This document shows, piece by piece, positions 37,365 to 45,950 of a stretch of DNA of 64,000 bases. Within the stretch, counting starts at the first letter, position 1, and the number at the start of each line of letters is the position of its first letter. The notes beneath the pieces were generated by a model. The model worked only from the letters and a program-made list of their open reading frames with translations, did not search any database and had not been told where the DNA came from. The position numbers and the translations under genes are program-made. The DNA comes from Marinilabiliaceae bacterium JC040 (lineage in GTDB: Bacteria; Bacteroidota; Bacteroidia; Bacteroidales; Marinifilaceae). The DNA is taken from the NCBI GenBank assembly GCA_022496785.1, contig SNAP01000004.1, positions 124,001 to 188,000 on the forward strand. The letters are read 5' to 3'.

Positions 37365-38240
37365 ATGGATAGAATTAAAGGAACAGGTGTTGCTCTTGTA
37401 ACTCCTTTTAAAGATAATAAAGAGGTTGATTATCCAGCCTTAGAAAAACTACTGAATTTTGTTTGTGATGGAGGTGTAGATTTCCTTGTTGTATTAGGAA
37501 CGACGGGAGAGGCTGCAACTATGTCCTGTGATGAAAAAAATAGTGTAGTTAGATTTATAATAGATAAATCTAGAAATTTACCTATTGTTTTGGGTATTGG
37601 TGGGAATAATTCTTCAGAAGTTGTAAATTCTATTAATTCATGTGAGTTTCTAGAAAAAATTGATGCAATTTTATCTGTTGTTCCATTCTATAATAAACCA
37701 ACTCAAGAAGGCATTTATCAACATTATAAATTTATACACGATAATACCAAGGTTCCTATATTAATGTATAATGTTCCGGGAAGAACTGCAGTAAATATGT
37801 CTTCAGAAACGTGTTTAAGATGTGCTAATAATTTAGAAAGAATAATTGGAGTTAAAGAAGCTTCAGGAAATTTATCACAAGTGACAAAAATACTTAAGGA
37901 TAAGCCTGATGATTTTGTTGTTCTTTCAGGTGATGATGAATTAACTTTGCCAATTATTGCGTGCGGTGGGGATGGTGTTATTTCTGTTGTAGCTAATGCA
38001 TATCCTAAAGAATTTTCTAAGATGGTTAATCTTTGTAGGAATAATAACTTTATTGAAGCTAGAATTATTAATAATAAATTGAATGATATAATAAATTCAA
38101 TGTTTATTGATGGTAATCCAGCTGGAGTAAAATATTATCTTAATAGAAAATCAATTATTTCAAATAATTTAAGGTTGCCATTGTGTCCTGTTTCACAATC
38201 ATGCTCATCTTTAATTGATGAATTGTATAAGAGGGGATAA
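37365..38240 (+). CDS. dapA: 4-hydroxy-tetrahydrodipicolinate synthase
   Basis: A 291-residue class I aldolase of the lysine/diaminopimelate pathway, condensing pyruvate and aspartate semialdehyde. GTTGEAATM is the pyruvate-carboxylate motif (about 45-53), YNVPGRT holds the catalytic Tyr (about 134-140), and the Schiff-base Lys is near residue 163 in GVKEASGNL. Diaminopimelate made from its product is needed for peptidoglycan. It follows the DUF6913-like gene without any gap. Confidence 0.96.
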   Translation: MDRIKGTGVALVTPFKDNKEVDYPALEKLLNFVCDGGVDFLVVLGTTGEAATMSCDEKNSVVRFIIDKSRNLPIVLGIGGNNSSEVVNSINSCEFLEKIDAILSVVPFYNKPTQEGIYQHYKFIHDNTKVPILMYNVPGRTAVNMSSETCLRCANNLERIIGVKEASGNLSQVTKILKDKPDDFVVLSGDDELTLPIIACGGDGVISVVANAYPKEFSKMVNLCRNNNFIEARIINNKLNDIINSMFIDGNPAGVKYYLNRKSIISNNLRLPLCPVSQSCSSLIDELYKRG

Positions 38241-38323
38241 GCATAATTTCTAAAACCTTTTGTATTAATAGTTTTTTTTAGATGTAAAAATGTAAAAAAA
38301 TATTACTTTTTTCGTATATTGCA

Positions 38324-38354
38324 TTTGGAATGAATACTAAATATTATACATTTG
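38324..38354 (+). promoter_or_regulatory. Promoter of the HU gene
   Basis: TTTG at 38324-38327, a 19-base spacer and TACATTTG at 38347-38354, exact consensus, 44 bases before the ATG. Confidence 0.85.
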
Positions 38355-38398
38355 TAATACAATCATAAAATTATAATAACCCTTAAATTATTACAAAC

Positions 38399-38671
38399 AT
38401 GAATAAGGCTCAATTAATTGATTCAATTTCTGAGAAATCTGGTTTAACTAAAGCAGATTCAAAAAAAGCAATTGACGCTATGGTAGCATCAGTTGGAGAA
38501 GCATTAAAAGCTGAAGATAGAGTTTCTTTAGTCGGTTTTGGTTCGTTTTCTGTAAATGAACGTCCTGCAAGAACTGGTAGAAATCCAAAAACTGGTGAAC
38601 CTATTCAGATTGCAGCTAAGAAAGTTGTTAAATTCAAACCAGGTGTTGAGTTAGCTGACTTAGTAAAATAG
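38399..38671 (+). CDS. hup: HU family DNA-binding protein
   Basis: A 90-residue nucleoid protein of the HU/IHF fold: MNKAQLIDSISEKSGLTKADSKKAIDA helices, then the beta-arm with GFGSFSVNERPARTGRNPKTGEPI and FKPGVELADLVK at the end. It bends and compacts DNA as a dimer. Own exact-consensus promoter and terminator, so monocistronic. Confidence 0.97.
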   Translation: MNKAQLIDSISEKSGLTKADSKKAIDAMVASVGEALKAEDRVSLVGFGSFSVNERPARTGRNPKTGEPIQIAAKKVVKFKPGVELADLVK

Positions 38672-38696
38672 TTTATTTCTATTCTATTATAAATTG

Positions 38697-38723
38697 TAGG
38701 AGAGTTTATGCTCTCCTATTTTT
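38697..38723 (+). terminator. Rho-independent terminator after the HU gene
   Basis: A perfect 8-base-pair stem TAGGAGAG/CTCTCCTA, loop TTTATG, followed by TTTTT. An in-frame ATG of the next gene (38708) lies in its loop, showing that the later ATG 38735 is the true start. Confidence 0.85.
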
Positions 38724-38724
38724 G
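38717..38724 (+). promoter_or_regulatory. -7 box embedded in the HU terminator tail
   Basis: TATTTTTG matches TAnnTTTG and is built from the last stem bases and the T-run of the terminator. It lies 10 bases before the trmH ATG, a very short leader. No -33 box at normal spacing. Confidence 0.35.
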
Positions 38725-38734
38725 TGTTTTATAT

Positions 38735-39406
38735 ATGGTAAAAGATTTATTTGAACATCTCCAGAAATTTGTAACTCCAAGAAGATTAGAAAAGTTTGAT
38801 GAAGTTCTTGAAAATAGGACAAGGTATCTTACTGTAGTTTTGGAAGATATATATCAATCTCAAAATGCAAGTGCTGTTTTAAGATCTTGTGATTGTTTTG
38901 GAATTCAAGATGTAAATGTAATTGAGAATAAAAATGTATTTGACGTTAATGTTGACGTTGCTATGGGATCCTCAAAATGGTTGAATGTAAATAAGTTTAA
39001 CAGTGGACAAGATAATACCTTAGAAGCAATAAAAACCCTAAAAAATCAAGGTTATCGAATTATAGCTACATCTCCACATGCGAAAGATAAAATGATTGAT
39101 AAATTGGATATTAATTGTGGTAAGATTGCTTTAGTATTTGGAACAGAATTAACTGGAATTTCTGATATTGTTAGAGAAAATGCAGATGAATTTGTTAAAG
39201 TTCCCATGTATGGATTTACAGAAAGTTTCAATATATCTGTTTGTGCTGCTTTATCTTTATATGAATTAACTAAAAGAATTCATAATTCTAATGTTAATTG
39301 GAACTTAAGTGAAGAGGAAAAGAAAATTATAAAAATGGAGTGGTTGAAAAGATCAATAAAATCATCAGATGATATAATTAAAAGATTTTTAGAGTCTAAT
39401 AAATGA
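38735..39406 (+). CDS. trmH: tRNA (guanosine-2'-O-)-methyltransferase, TrmH/SpoU family
   Basis: A 223-residue SPOUT methyltransferase. Motif 1 is NASAVLRSCDCFGIQDV with the catalytic Arg, motif 2 is LVFGTELTGIS, and motif 3 is GFTESFNISVCAAL, which forms the trefoil knot that binds S-adenosylmethionine. The N-terminal extension (LEKFDEVLENRTRYLTVVLEDIYQ) and size match TrmH, which methylates G18 in the D-loop of tRNAs; a different RNA target cannot be excluded. ATG 38735 is preferred over 38708, which sits in the HU terminator. Confidence 0.85.
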   Translation: MVKDLFEHLQKFVTPRRLEKFDEVLENRTRYLTVVLEDIYQSQNASAVLRSCDCFGIQDVNVIENKNVFDVNVDVAMGSSKWLNVNKFNSGQDNTLEAIKTLKNQGYRIIATSPHAKDKMIDKLDINCGKIALVFGTELTGISDIVRENADEFVKVPMYGFTESFNISVCAALSLYELTKRIHNSNVNWNLSEEEKKIIKMEWLKRSIKSSDDIIKRFLESNK

Positions 39407-39424
39407 TTTTGTTTGAAAAATACG

Positions 39425-39455
39425 TTTAGTATATTAAATTATTTTGTTATTTTTG
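39425..39455 (+). promoter_or_regulatory. Candidate promoter of the orphan LytTR regulator
   Basis: TTTA at 39425-39428, a 19-base spacer and TATTTTTG at 39448-39455; 28 bases before the ATG. The -33 box has one mismatch. Confidence 0.5.
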
Positions 39456-39483
39456 AGATATTAAGATTAAAATACGTGAATTT

Positions 39484-40194
39484 ATGAATTGTATTATTGT
39501 AGATGATGATAAATTAGCAAGAGATGTTTTAGAGAAATTTATTAGTAGGGTTGATTTTTTAAATCTTGTAGGTTCGTATGAAGATGCAATAGAAGCATCA
39601 AATGCGTTGAAGAAGAAAGATAATGGAGTAGATTTAATATTCCTAGATGTTGAGATGCCAGAGATGACAGGTATAGAATTTTTAAGTACTATGAATGATG
39701 CTCCTCAAATTATTATAGTTTCTTCTAAAGAACAATATGCTTTAGATTCTTATGAATATGCTGTTACTGATTATTTATTGAAGCCAGTACATTATACAAG
39801 GTTTCTTAAAGCTGTTAACAAGGCTTATGATAAAGTATATGAACAACCTGTTACTCAAATTGGGGATAGTGAAATTTTTGTAAAAAGTAATTCAGCTTTA
39901 GTTCGTTTAGAATATGATGATATTTTATGGATAGAAGCTCTTGAGAATTATATAATGATAAGAACATTCGATAATAAATTTATAATACATTTTACAATGA
40001 AATCTATGGAATCAAAATTGTCATTTGGGCAATTTGTAAGAGTGCATAGATCTTATATTGTAAATAGAAATAAAATAGAAGTTATTGAAGATAGTTCTGT
40101 TGTAGTAAGGACTGAATTAGGTGTGAAATCAATTCCTATAGGAAAATCATACAGAGAAAAGTTATTAAAAGATTTAAATATTATTACTAAATAA
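39484..40194 (+). CDS. LytTR family response regulator, no adjacent kinase
   Basis: A 236-residue response regulator. Receiver domain with acidic pocket DDD (7-9), phosphoacceptor Asp55 in FLDVEMPEMTG and Lys in LLKPVHYTRFL. The C-terminal LytTR DNA-binding domain (about 130-235) contains DDILWIEALENYIMIRT and FVRVHRSYIVN. No histidine kinase is beside it; it sits alone between trmH and dipeptidyl peptidase III with its own promoter and terminator. Its kinase and targets are unknown. Confidence 0.93.
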   Translation: MNCIIVDDDKLARDVLEKFISRVDFLNLVGSYEDAIEASNALKKKDNGVDLIFLDVEMPEMTGIEFLSTMNDAPQIIIVSSKEQYALDSYEYAVTDYLLKPVHYTRFLKAVNKAYDKVYEQPVTQIGDSEIFVKSNSALVRLEYDDILWIEALENYIMIRTFDNKFIIHFTMKSMESKLSFGQFVRVHRSYIVNRNKIEVIEDSSVVVRTELGVKSIPIGKSYREKLLKDLNIITK

Positions 40195-40214
40195 TAGTAA
40201 ATTATACAAAAATG

Positions 40215-40245
40215 AAAGCACACTTTGTAATTAGTGTGCTTTTTT
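40215..40245 (+). terminator. Rho-independent terminator after the LytTR gene
   Basis: A 10-base-pair perfect stem AAAGCACACT/AGTGTGCTTT, 8-base loop, then TTT. Confidence 0.85.
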
Positions 40246-40258
40246 AATATATGTAAAA

Positions 40259-42163
40259 ATGGATTTTAAATATAATGTAGAGCAGTTTGCAGATTTAAGA
40301 ATATTAAGATATAGAGTTCCGAATTTTGAATTATTATCTTTAAGAAATAAAAAAATGATATACTATCTATCAGAAGCAGCTCTTTGTGGTAGAGATATAT
40401 TATGGGATCAGAACAATAAATTTAATTTAAAAATTAGAAATATTTTAGAAAAAATATATTCTACTATTTCTGATGATTATAAAGTGGGAGAATGGGATGA
40501 TTTTGTTTTATACTTTAAAAGAATATTATTCTCTAATGGTATACATCATCACTATTCAATGGATAAGATAATTCCATCTTTCTCTAAAGATTACTTTAAT
40601 ACTTTAATAAGTTCAATTGATTTAACTTGTTCTGAAGAACTTATGTCTGTGATTTTTGATTCAAATAAAGAGAATAAAAGGGTTGTTTTAGATTCAAATG
40701 TAGATGTAATATCGAGTTCTGCTAATAATTTCTACGAAGGATTATCTCAGCAAGAGGTTGAAGAGTATTATTTAGCTAAGAAAAATAAAGATAATAGAAT
40801 ATCAAATGGTTTAAATTCTAAATTGGTTAAAATAAATGGTAAAATTGAAGAGAGAATATGGAAATTAAACGGAATGTATTCTTCTCCAATAGAAAAGATA
40901 TTAGAAAATTTAAATAAAGCTTTAAAATATACAGAAACAGAGCAGCAGAATAATATTATTCAAATTTTAATAAAGTTTTATGAAACTGGAGATTTATCGT
41001 TATTTGATAAATACAGTATTGAATGGATAAAAGATACTACTTCATTAATAGATTTTGTAAATGGTTTTATAGAAGTTTATGGAGATTCTTTAGGTTACAA
41101 AGGAAGTTGGGAGTCTATTGTTAATATATTAGATAAAGAAACCAGTAAAAGAGCTTCTTTATTATCAGATAATGCTCAATGGTTTGAAGATAATTCTCCA
41201 ATATCTTCAGAATATAAGAAAGAAAAAGTAGTAGGAGTTTCTGCTAAGGTTGTTAATGTGGCTATTTTAGCTGGAGACTGTTATCCGTATACACCAATAG
41301 GTATAAATTTGCCAAATGCAGAGTGGATAAGAGCTGAATATGGTAGTAAATCGATTTCTATTGAAAATATAATTCAAGCTTATCATTATTCTTCTTTAGA
41401 ATCTGGACAGCTAGAAGAATTTGCTTTTTCTAATGAAGAAATATCAAGATCTAATAAATATGGATTTATAGGAAATTGTTTACATACTGATTTGCATGAA
41501 TGTTTAGGACATGGTTCTGGAAAATTAAAAGAGGGTGTAGATCAAGACGCTTTAAAAAACTATGCGTCAACTTTAGAGGAAGCTAGAGCAGATTTATTTG
41601 CTTTGTATTATATAATGGATGATAAATTAATTGATCTAGGAATTATACCAAATTTAGAAGTTGGAAAAGCAGAATACGATTCGTATATCAGAAATGGTCT
41701 TATTGTGCAATTAACACGTATAGAAAGTGGTAAAAATATTGAGGAATCTCATATGAGAAATAGGCAGTTAATTGCTAAATGGGTCTATGAAAAAGGAGAA
41801 AATGAAGAAATTATTTCTAAAAAAATAAAAAACAATAAAACCTATTATGTTGTAAATGATTATTGTAAATTAAGATCGTTATTTGCTGATTTATTAAAAG
41901 AGATACAAAGAATTAAATCTGAAGGAGATTTTGAAGCAGGCAAAGCTTTAGTGGAAAATTATGGAGTTATTGTTGATAAAGATATACATATAGAGGTTTT
42001 AGAGAGATATCAGAAATTAAATATTGCTCCATATGCAGGATTTTTAAATCCTAAATATGAATTGGTGAAAGAGAATAATGAGATTGTAGATGTTTCATTG
42101 TCTTATGGAGAGAGTTTTATAGATCAAATGATGAGATATTCAAAAGATTATTCTTTTTTATAG
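40259..42163 (+). CDS. Dipeptidyl peptidase III (M49 metallopeptidase)
   Basis: A 634-residue zinc aminopeptidase that removes N-terminal dipeptides. The M49-specific HECLGH motif (HExxGH) is at residues 413-418 and the third zinc ligand is in EEARAD (440-445). There is no signal peptide, so it should be cytoplasmic, unlike the longer secreted or periplasmic M49 proteins of some Bacteroides. No promoter was recognised in the 14-base gap to the preceding terminator stem. Dipeptide products would be usable by amino-acid metabolism. Confidence 0.93.
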   Translation: MDFKYNVEQFADLRILRYRVPNFELLSLRNKKMIYYLSEAALCGRDILWDQNNKFNLKIRNILEKIYSTISDDYKVGEWDDFVLYFKRILFSNGIHHHYSMDKIIPSFSKDYFNTLISSIDLTCSEELMSVIFDSNKENKRVVLDSNVDVISSSANNFYEGLSQQEVEEYYLAKKNKDNRISNGLNSKLVKINGKIEERIWKLNGMYSSPIEKILENLNKALKYTETEQQNNIIQILIKFYETGDLSLFDKYSIEWIKDTTSLIDFVNGFIEVYGDSLGYKGSWESIVNILDKETSKRASLLSDNAQWFEDNSPISSEYKKEKVVGVSAKVVNVAILAGDCYPYTPIGINLPNAEWIRAEYGSKSISIENIIQAYHYSSLESGQLEEFAFSNEEISRSNKYGFIGNCLHTDLHECLGHGSGKLKEGVDQDALKNYASTLEEARADLFALYYIMDDKLIDLGIIPNLEVGKAEYDSYIRNGLIVQLTRIESGKNIEESHMRNRQLIAKWVYEKGENEEIISKKIKNNKTYYVVNDYCKLRSLFADLLKEIQRIKSEGDFEAGKALVENYGVIVDKDIHIEVLERYQKLNIAPYAGFLNPKYELVKENNEIVDVSLSYGESFIDQMMRYSKDYSFL

Positions 42164-42164
42164 A

Positions 42165-42189
42165 TGTCAACTTGTTAGTTATACTGACA
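42165..42189 (+). promoter_or_regulatory. Inverted repeat upstream of htpG
   Basis: TGTCA (42165-42169) and TGACA (42185-42189) form an inverted repeat with a 15-base gap. Downstream lie ATTG (42200-42203) and an offset -7 box TATTCTTTG (42225-42233). It could be an operator for a stress response, but five-base arms are weak evidence. Confidence 0.3.
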
Positions 42190-42284
42190 ATAAGGCATAA
42201 TTGTAATAGATAAAATATTTGGCATATTCTTTGCAAACGAAATTATTACAATTGAAAAAAAGTTAAATCAAAAATATAAATAAA

Positions 42285-44336
42285 ATGGCAAACGGAAAGA
42301 TTGGTGTAACAAGTCAGGATTTATTCCCTATTATTAAAAAGTTTTTATATTCAGATCACGATATATTTTTAAGAGAAATTGTATCAAATGCTGTTGATGC
42401 TTCTCAAAAACTTAAAACTTTATCTTCAACAGGAGAATTTAAAGGAGAGTTAGGAGAGTTGAAAGTAAGTGTAAAAGTTGATAAAGAGGCTAAAACAATT
42501 ACAGTTTCTGATAGAGGTATAGGGATGACTGAGGAAGAGATTAATAAATATATTAATCAAATTGCATTTTCTGGAGCAGAAGAGTTCTTGGAAAAATATA
42601 AAGAAGATGCTAATGCAATAATAGGTCATTTTGGTTTAGGTTTCTACTCTTCATTTATGATATCTGACAAAGTAGAAATAATTAGTAAATCATATAAAGA
42701 GAATTCAAAAGCAGTTAGATGGGCTTGTGATGGTACTCCTGAATACACTTTAGAAGAAGTTGAGAAAGACGATAGAGGTACAGATATAGTAATGCACGTA
42801 ACTGAAGATGAGAAAGATTTCTTAGAAGAATCTAAAATCTCAGAATTACTTAACAAATATTGTAAATTTCTTCCAGTAGAAATATCTTTTGGTAAAAAGA
42901 AAGATTGGAAAGATGGTAAAGAAGTTGAAACTGATGAAGATAATATTATAAACGATGTAAATCCAGCATGGACTAAAAAACCATCAGATTTATCTTCAGA
43001 GGATTATAAAAAATTCTATTCTCAGTTATATCCTATGACTGAAGATCCGTTGTTTCATATACATTTAAATGTAGATTATCCATTTAATTTAACAGGAATA
43101 TTATATTTTCCTAAATTAAAGAATAATGTAGAAATTCAAAAAAATAAAATTCAACTTTATTGTAATCAAGTATTTGTAACTGATTCTGTAGAAGGAATAG
43201 TTCCTGATTTCCTAACACTATTGCATGGTGTGATTGATTCTCCAGATATTCCTTTAAATGTATCTAGATCTTATTTACAATCAGATGGAAATGTTAAGAA
43301 GATATCAAATCATATAACAAAAAAAGTAGCAGATTCTTTACATGATATCTTTAAAAAAGATAGAAAAGATTTTGAAGAAAAATGGAATGATCTTAAAGTC
43401 TTTATTGAATATGGTATTTTGACAAATGAGAAATTTGCAGATAAAGTTAAAAACTTTGTTTTGTTACAAAATATAGATTCTCAATGTTTTACTTTTGAAG
43501 AATATGAAAATCTTATTTCAACAAATCAAACTGATAAAGATGGTAATATTGTAGCTCTTTATACTACAGATAAAGAATCACAATATTCATATATTCAAGC
43601 AGCTAAAGATAAAGGATATGACGTATTGGTTATGGATGGTCAACTTGATACCCATTTTATAAATTATCTTGAGCAAAAAGATAGTAAGAAGAAATATGTT
43701 AGAGTTGATGCAGACGTTGTTGATAAATTAATAGTAAAAGAAGAATCTAAAGATGTTGATATGTCTGAGGATAAAAAAGCTGAATTATCACCAATTTTCA
43801 CTTCTTTATTACAGGACGAGAAAGTTAATTTTAATGTGGAGTATGCTTCATTAGGAGAAACTGCAATGCCTCTTGTTATTACTCAATCTGAATTTATGAG
43901 AAGAATGAAAGAAATGTCAGCATTAAATCCTGGTATGAACTTTTATGGAGAAATGCCTGATTCTTTTAATTTAGTTGTAAATGTTGATCATAAATTAATA
44001 TCTAATATAATTGAAGATAAAGAAAAATCTCTTACAGTAGAATTACAACCAATAAATGATAAGATTTCTAAATTAAATTCTAAGAAAGAAGAATTAGAGA
44101 AAAATAAAGAATCTAAAAAAGAAGAAGAAGTAAGTCAAGCTGAAAAAGATGAATTAGCAAATATTTCTGATGAAATATCAAAAGTTCAAACAGATAAAAA
44201 TAATATTTTATCAACATATGGAAAAGATAACAAATTAGTAGGTCAATTAATTGATCTTGCTTTATTATCAAATGGACTTTTAAAAGGTGAATCGTTAGCT
44301 AAATTTATTAAGAGAAGTGTTGATATTATTAAGTAA
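42285..44336 (+). CDS. htpG: Molecular chaperone HtpG (Hsp90)
   Basis: A 683-residue bacterial Hsp90. The N-terminal ATPase domain shows LREIVSNAVDASQKL, DRGIGMT and GHFGLGFYSSFM; the middle domain has SRSYLQSDGNVKKIS. The C-terminal domain contains a Lys/Glu-rich coiled-coil segment (about 585-635) that makes it about 60 residues longer than E. coli HtpG, usual in Bacteroidota. Single gene with upstream spacing for its own promoter and a clear terminator. Confidence 0.96.
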   Translation: MANGKIGVTSQDLFPIIKKFLYSDHDIFLREIVSNAVDASQKLKTLSSTGEFKGELGELKVSVKVDKEAKTITVSDRGIGMTEEEINKYINQIAFSGAEEFLEKYKEDANAIIGHFGLGFYSSFMISDKVEIISKSYKENSKAVRWACDGTPEYTLEEVEKDDRGTDIVMHVTEDEKDFLEESKISELLNKYCKFLPVEISFGKKKDWKDGKEVETDEDNIINDVNPAWTKKPSDLSSEDYKKFYSQLYPMTEDPLFHIHLNVDYPFNLTGILYFPKLKNNVEIQKNKIQLYCNQVFVTDSVEGIVPDFLTLLHGVIDSPDIPLNVSRSYLQSDGNVKKISNHITKKVADSLHDIFKKDRKDFEEKWNDLKVFIEYGILTNEKFADKVKNFVLLQNIDSQCFTFEEYENLISTNQTDKDGNIVALYTTDKESQYSYIQAAKDKGYDVLVMDGQLDTHFINYLEQKDSKKKYVRVDADVVDKLIVKEESKDVDMSEDKKAELSPIFTSLLQDEKVNFNVEYASLGETAMPLVITQSEFMRRMKEMSALNPGMNFYGEMPDSFNLVVNVDHKLISNIIEDKEKSLTVELQPINDKISKLNSKKEELEKNKESKKEEEVSQAEKDELANISDEISKVQTDKNNILSTYGKDNKLVGQLIDLALLSNGLLKGESLAKFIKRSVDIIK

Positions 44337-44362
44337 ATAAAAGATTAATCTATATTTTAAAG

Positions 44363-44397
44363 GCTAGTTATACAAATCGTGTAACTAGCTTTTTTTA
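44363..44397 (+). terminator. Rho-independent terminator after htpG
   Basis: GCTAGTTATAC pairs with GTGTAACTAGC (one G-U pair), 5-base loop, followed by TTTTTTT. Confidence 0.85.
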
Positions 44398-44398
44398 T

Positions 44399-44406
44399 TA
44401 TCTTTG
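44399..44406 (+). promoter_or_regulatory. -7 box of the menaquinone operon
   Basis: TATCTTTG, 20 bases before the thioesterase ATG and starting 10 bases after the htpG terminator stem. The usual -33 position falls in the terminator arm and has no TTTG. Confidence 0.45.
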
Positions 44407-44426
44407 ATTTTAAAATTATTCTAAGT

Positions 44427-44843
44427 ATGAAAAGTATTCTTGAAAATCTAACTAAAACTACCAAAGGAACTTTAGTTGAACATTTAGATATTGAATTTAT
44501 TGAATGTTCAATGGATAAACTTGTAGCAAGAATGAAAGTTGATAATAAAACTTGTAGACCAGGTAATATTATACATGGAGGAGCAACAATGGCTTTAGCT
44601 GAAACTGTTGGTTCTGGATTGTCTTTTATTAATGCAGATATTGAAAAATATAATGTTTTTGGAATTGAAATTAATGCTAATCACATAAGTACAGTTGCTT
44701 TTGGAGATTATGTTGAAGTAAGTGCTACATTTATTCATAAAGGAAAAACAACTCAGGTGGTTGCTTTTGTTGTAAAAGATTCTAAAGGTAATGATATCTC
44801 TGTTGGTAGAATAACTAATATTATAATTCCAAAATCAAAGTAA
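44427..44843 (+). CDS. menI: Hotdog-fold thioesterase, probable DHNA-CoA thioesterase
   Basis: A 138-residue PaaI-type hotdog thioesterase with the catalytic region NIIHGGATMALAETVGSG. It directly precedes menF (stop at 44843, ATG at 44844) in the menaquinone operon, so it most likely releases 1,4-dihydroxy-2-naphthoate from its CoA ester after MenB. The specificity is from context; the sequence alone would allow other acyl-CoA substrates. Confidence 0.75.
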   Translation: MKSILENLTKTTKGTLVEHLDIEFIECSMDKLVARMKVDNKTCRPGNIIHGGATMALAETVGSGLSFINADIEKYNVFGIEINANHISTVAFGDYVEVSATFIHKGKTTQVVAFVVKDSKGNDISVGRITNIIIPKSK

Positions 44844-45950
44844 ATGAATTTCTTTGAAATAGTCCATTCTTGTATATATGCTGATGTTACTTTTGCTATT
44901 TATAGAGAAGAGAATCAAGATGAAATTATATTAATTATAGATGAAAATGGAGGTAAAAAAATAAAGTTTGAAGATTTGAAAAAAGAATCAAAAGGCTTTG
45001 TAATGCATCCTTTTGACAGAGATTCTTCAAATCCTATTTGGTTTATTAATCCTTCTTTTATTGTAAGGTCATCTCAGAAAGAATTTTCAAAAGAATTAAT
45101 AAAGTTCATTAACTCATTAGGAAATAGAAAAAGATGTGCAACCTGTATAACTAATGACATATCGAATAAAGAATATATAAGTACATTAAAATTAATAGTA
45201 GAGTATATAAAATCTTCAGATCTTGATAAAATTGTTTATGCTAGAACAAAAAGTATTGATGGCAAGGGAGAAAAAGATATTATAGACATATTTAAAAATC
45301 TTCATAATCAATACTATAATGCATTTGTATTTTTTGTGAATATACATAACGAAATAGCTTGGATAGGGGCAAGTCCTGAAACATTGTTATCAAATAGAAA
45401 TAATCAATTATATACAGTAGCTCTAGCTGGTACTCAATATGTTGGTGATAGAACATTAAATGAAATTAAATGGACCAATAAAGAGCTAGTAGAACAAGAG
45501 TATGTAAGAAATTATATAGATAAAAAACTAAAAAGTTATAATCATAGTATAAGTAAAACAGAAACTGTTTTAGCAGGTAATATTTGTCATTTAAGAAATG
45601 AAATTTATATAGATGCTGATATTTCAGATTTCTGGGATATTGTGAATACTCTACATCCAACACCTGCAATTTGTGGATTTCCAAACAAATTAGCAAAAGA
45701 AGCTATATCTTTATATGAGGATTTTGATAGAGAATATTATGCAGGATTTTTAGGAATGTATAATATCTTGGGAAAAACGCAAATGAAAGTGAATTTAAGA
45801 TCTGCTCAAGTATATTCATATAAAATACGTTTATACGTAGGAGGAGGAATAACTTGTGATTCAATTCCTGAAAGTGAATGGGATGAAACAGAATATAAAG
45901 CAGATACACTTAAAAAAGTATTAATAGATGAAAAATCAATTATCGGATAG
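44844..45950 (+). CDS. menF: Isochorismate synthase MenF
   Basis: A 368-residue chorismate-utilising enzyme, which isomerises chorismate to isochorismate. Family motifs in the C-terminal half: KIVYARTKSI, AWIGASPETLL, AGTQYVGD, LHPTPAICGFP and REYYAGFLG. The N-terminal part is shorter than in E. coli MenF. It starts right after the thioesterase stop and overlaps menD by 23 bases. Confidence 0.9.
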   Translation: MNFFEIVHSCIYADVTFAIYREENQDEIILIIDENGGKKIKFEDLKKESKGFVMHPFDRDSSNPIWFINPSFIVRSSQKEFSKELIKFINSLGNRKRCATCITNDISNKEYISTLKLIVEYIKSSDLDKIVYARTKSIDGKGEKDIIDIFKNLHNQYYNAFVFFVNIHNEIAWIGASPETLLSNRNNQLYTVALAGTQYVGDRTLNEIKWTNKELVEQEYVRNYIDKKLKSYNHSISKTETVLAGNICHLRNEIYIDADISDFWDIVNTLHPTPAICGFPNKLAKEAISLYEDFDREYYAGFLGMYNILGKTQMKVNLRSAQVYSYKIRLYVGGGITCDSIPESEWDETEYKADTLKKVLIDEKSIIG

